Assembly: GCA_964534095.1 (NCBI GenBank)
Contig: CAZHPF010000010.1
Location: 1-15,636, forward strand
Reading direction: 5' to 3'
Length of the DNA stretch: 15,636 bases
From: CALMSM01 sp964534095
GTDB taxonomy: Bacteria > Patescibacteriota > Saccharimonadia > Saccharimonadales > CALMSM01
Position numbers and translations under genes: made by a program. Under the pieces are notes generated by a model, which was given only the letters and a program-made list of their open reading frames with translations, had not been told where the DNA came from and ran no database searches. Of this stretch, positions 14,224 through 15,636 are shown piece after piece; the first letter of the stretch is position 1, and every line of letters starts with the position of its first letter.

Positions 14224-14315
14224 TGTCATCCCGGACTAGATCCGGGATCCAGTTATATTGATTGGATCCTGAATCAATACTGAAACAAGTTCAGCACTAA
14301 AGGTTCAGGATGACA
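14224..14315. repeat. 92-bp palindromic repeat element with TGTCATCC ends
   Basis: The element begins TGTCATCC and ends GGATGACA, giving eight-base terminal inverted repeats. Inside are hairpin CCCGGA-CTAGA-TCCGGG (14230-14246), the inverted pair GGATCCA/TGGATCC (14245-14251 and 14263-14269), and CTGAA/TTCAG (14280-14294). This is the form of dispersed intergenic palindromes (TCATCCCGG...GGATCC type) found in several bacterial groups. It has no coding capacity. No obvious target duplication is seen. It may affect 3' end stability of the pyrH mRNA. Confidence 0.65.
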
Positions 14316-14390
14316 CTGGGAAGAAGGAGGGCTACTTGCTGGGGTAAGATAAGTCAAAGCTTAATCTAGCTGTGGAATAAAAGAGATTGC

Positions 14391-14426
14391 ATATTAAAAG
14401 AGAGCCAAACGGCTCTCTTTTAATAT
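14391..14426. terminator. Bidirectional intrinsic terminator between pyrH and the pilin gene
   Basis: A perfect 16-pair palindrome: 14391-14406 pairs with 14411-14426 around loop AAAC. The GC-rich core AGAGAGCC/GGCTCTCT is flanked by AAAA on one side and TTTT plus AATAT on the other, so it can stop transcription from both convergent genes. Its design (TATTAAAA, stem, TTTTAATA) matches the palindrome rebuilt at the tRNA locus. Confidence 0.9.
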
Positions 14427-14439
14427 CAGGCTTGAGGGG

Positions 14440-14892
14440 TTAGTTCAAGGCTGTTTTAGTGAAGGTTGAATTACCGTTGACGGTACCTTCGTATGTTGCG
14501 GTCAGCGTATAGCCTGCACAATCAGTCGTAGAGTTATCACACGCATCTGGCGTTGCATCGTATGAATAGCTATTTGCAGCCGGGTCTGCAACTAATGTTT
14601 GTGCCGAACCTTTTGGATCTTTCAGTGCTTCAGCGTCAAGCCCCTTCATGTTAGCGCTTCTAAATGTTCCGTCATTTAGGTTAGTCAGTGTTGGGTACTT
14701 GCCATTGATAGCGTAGTAAGCCTCGATCTGACCTTGCAATGCTTTGACATCTGTTTCGCGCTCAGTGTTGCGAGCCTTTTGTTGAATACCGGTGAACGTG
14801 GTGATAACCAATGCAGCCAAGATACCAATGACTACGATGACGATCAGGAGTTCAACGATTGTAAAACCCTGTTGTTTTGACTTAAGTGACAT
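14440..14892 (-). CDS. Type IV pilin (prepilin)
   Basis: Type IV pilins are exported, cleaved by a prepilin peptidase and assembled into surface fibres. From the ATG at 14892 the 150-residue prepilin has a short basic leader, MSLKSKQQG, cleaved before FTIVELLIVIVVIGILAAL. Phe1 and Glu5 of the mature protein are present, followed by about 20 hydrophobic residues. The soluble part includes VKALQGQIEAYYAINGKYP, typical of pseudopilin-like proteins, and two cysteines (118 and 125, CDNSTTDC) that can form a small C-terminal loop. GGGTGG lies about eight bases upstream of this start. The frame extends to 14943 but the extra residues would spoil the leader. No pilus assembly genes are in the window. 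Confidence 0.92.
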   Translation of the reverse strand: MSLKSKQQGFTIVELLIVIVVIGILAALVITTFTGIQQKARNTERETDVKALQGQIEAYYAINGKYPTLTNLNDGTFRSANMKGLDAEALKDPKGSAQTLVADPAANSYSYDATPDACDNSTTDCAGYTLTATYEGTVNGNSTFTKTALN

Positions 14893-14941
14893 AGAGTGTG
14901 CCCACCCTTTCCTAATTATTAATTTTGATAGTAACGAGTGC

Positions 14942-14971
14942 ATTGTACATCACGGTGTAGCGTAAGCACAA
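14942..14971 (-). promoter_or_regulatory. Possible promoter of the pilin gene
   Basis: TTGTGC (14971-14966), 18 bases, TACAAT (14947-14942) on minus. The leader would be about 43 bases and contain AAAGGGTGGG, a plausible ribosome binding site. Confidence 0.4.
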
Positions 14972-15044
14972 GCACTTTTTACCACCCCTGTGGATAATTT
15001 GTTGTATAACTATATTTTTATGAGGGTAGATTGGGCGTATCCCG

Positions 15045-15050
15045 TATAGT
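15045..15050 (+). promoter_or_regulatory. -10 box of the methyltransferase gene
   Basis: TATAGT ends seven bases before the ATG at 15058, with no Shine-Dalgarno: the same arrangement as xthA and pyrH. Confidence 0.4.
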
Positions 15051-15057
15051 AACTATC

Positions 15058-15636
15058 ATGGATTGGAACGATAAAACGGTTCAAACTTATGATAAGTCGG
15101 CTCAAGGGCTTGCTAAGTATTTCCAGGGCATTGGTGCCCGTACTGCCCATATTGAGCAAGGGCTGCAGCTTGCTGGCCACCCCTTGCATGCACGTGTCGT
15201 CGAGATTGGATGCGGAGATGGACGGGATGCCGTAGAAATAGTAAAGCGGGTGGGTTGGTATGAGGGGTTTGATCCCTCCAAAGGCCTATTAGAAATTGCT
15301 CGTAAAACACTACCAAACACCTCGTTCGTACTAGCCGACGCGTTAACCTATAAGTATCCAACAAAACTTGACGTAGTGTATGCATTCGCTTCCCTTCTGC
15401 ATGTTGATAAAAACGACTTTGCAAAAGTACTCAAAAAAGTTGCCGTAGGATTGCGCAAGGACGGAATATTTTATATTTCACTCAAAGAACGCCCAGTATA
15501 CACGGAAGAAGTTAAAAAGGATCAGTTCGGCGAAAGGATGTTCTATCTCTATGATCCTGCTACGGTCAAAAATATGGCCTTACCATGGTATGACACAGTG
15601 TATGAGTATAGCTATCAGCACGGTCATACTCACTGG
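15058..15636 (+). CDS. SAM-dependent methyltransferase, partial (runs off the window)
   Basis: The reading frame from the ATG at 15058 stays open to the last base (193 codons), so the 3' end lies outside. It shows a class I methyltransferase fold. Motif I is VVEIGCGDGRDAVEI (from residue 47), the acidic residue after strand 2 is in GFDPSKGLLEIARK (Asp72), then FVLADALTY (motif II region), LDVVYAFASLLHV (motif III/IV region) and VGLRKDGIFYISLKE (post motif). The N-terminal MDWNDKTVQTYDKSAQGLAKYF is the usual cap of small-molecule methyltransferases of the UbiE/tellurite-type group. The substrate cannot be told. Confidence 0.88.
   Translation, partial: MDWNDKTVQTYDKSAQGLAKYFQGIGARTAHIEQGLQLAGHPLHARVVEIGCGDGRDAVEIVKRVGWYEGFDPSKGLLEIARKTLPNTSFVLADALTYKYPTKLDVVYAFASLLHVDKNDFAKVLKKVAVGLRKDGIFYISLKERPVYTEEVKKDQFGERMFYLYDPATVKNMALPWYDTVYEYSYQHGHTHW

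Noticed and set aside
15102..15424. Minus-strand ORFs opposite the methyltransferase
   Set aside because: The plus-strand frame carries clear methyltransferase motifs throughout; the antisense frames do not resemble proteins.
1..15636. CRISPR array, IS element or prophage genes
   Set aside because: No regularly spaced direct repeats, transposase, integrase or phage structural genes were found.

Overview
The window looks like a chromosomal segment of a host-associated ultrasmall bacterium of the Patescibacteria/CPR group, most likely Saccharibacteria (TM7)-like. This is an inference from gene style: many short, taxon-restricted membrane proteins, a PEGA-domain protein, a sortase, a type IV pilin, and start codons placed directly behind -10 boxes. 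No rRNA or species-level marker is present.

Layout from left to right. gltX (glutamyl-tRNA synthetase) and a single-pass membrane protein of unknown function lie on the minus strand. A PEGA-domain/propeller-like membrane protein on plus converges on a sortase on minus. Then comes an RNA locus (5402-5715): a complete tRNA-Leu(CAA) lies inside a larger tRNA-like gene whose 5' half (acceptor strand and D arm) and 3' half (T arm, acceptor strand, CCA) flank it. Next, on minus, are a translationally coupled pair (membrane protein, then a degenerate NAD(P)H-hydrate dehydratase-like protein). A large plus-strand protein of 817 residues with an HEIAGH motif and its own strong promoter follows.

The right half is denser. 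It holds a dCTPase-like nucleotide pyrophosphohydrolase (minus), a small unknown protein and a DUF218-family protein (plus), a small coiled-coil protein and exonuclease III (minus), then a CMP-kinase-like P-loop protein and pyrH (UMP kinase) on plus. A 92-bp repeat with inverted ends and a bidirectional terminator separate pyrH from a type IV pilin on minus. The window ends in a truncated SAM-dependent methyltransferase.

Three genes concern pyrimidine nucleotides (dCTPase-like, CMP-kinase-like, pyrH). Three or four others belong to the cell envelope (PEGA protein, sortase, pilin, membrane proteins). Most genes have their own promoter rather than sharing long operons. Nine or so start codons sit 6-9 bases behind a -10 hexamer with no ribosome binding site, so leaderless mRNAs look common; the 817-residue protein, the pilin and the protein at 1557-2591 have Shine-Dalgarno sequences.

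The most unusual item is the nested tRNA locus. The inserted piece is bounded by two inverted-repeat helices that would join into one uninterrupted 22-bp palindrome if the piece were circular, and that palindrome resembles the intrinsic terminator at 14391-14426.
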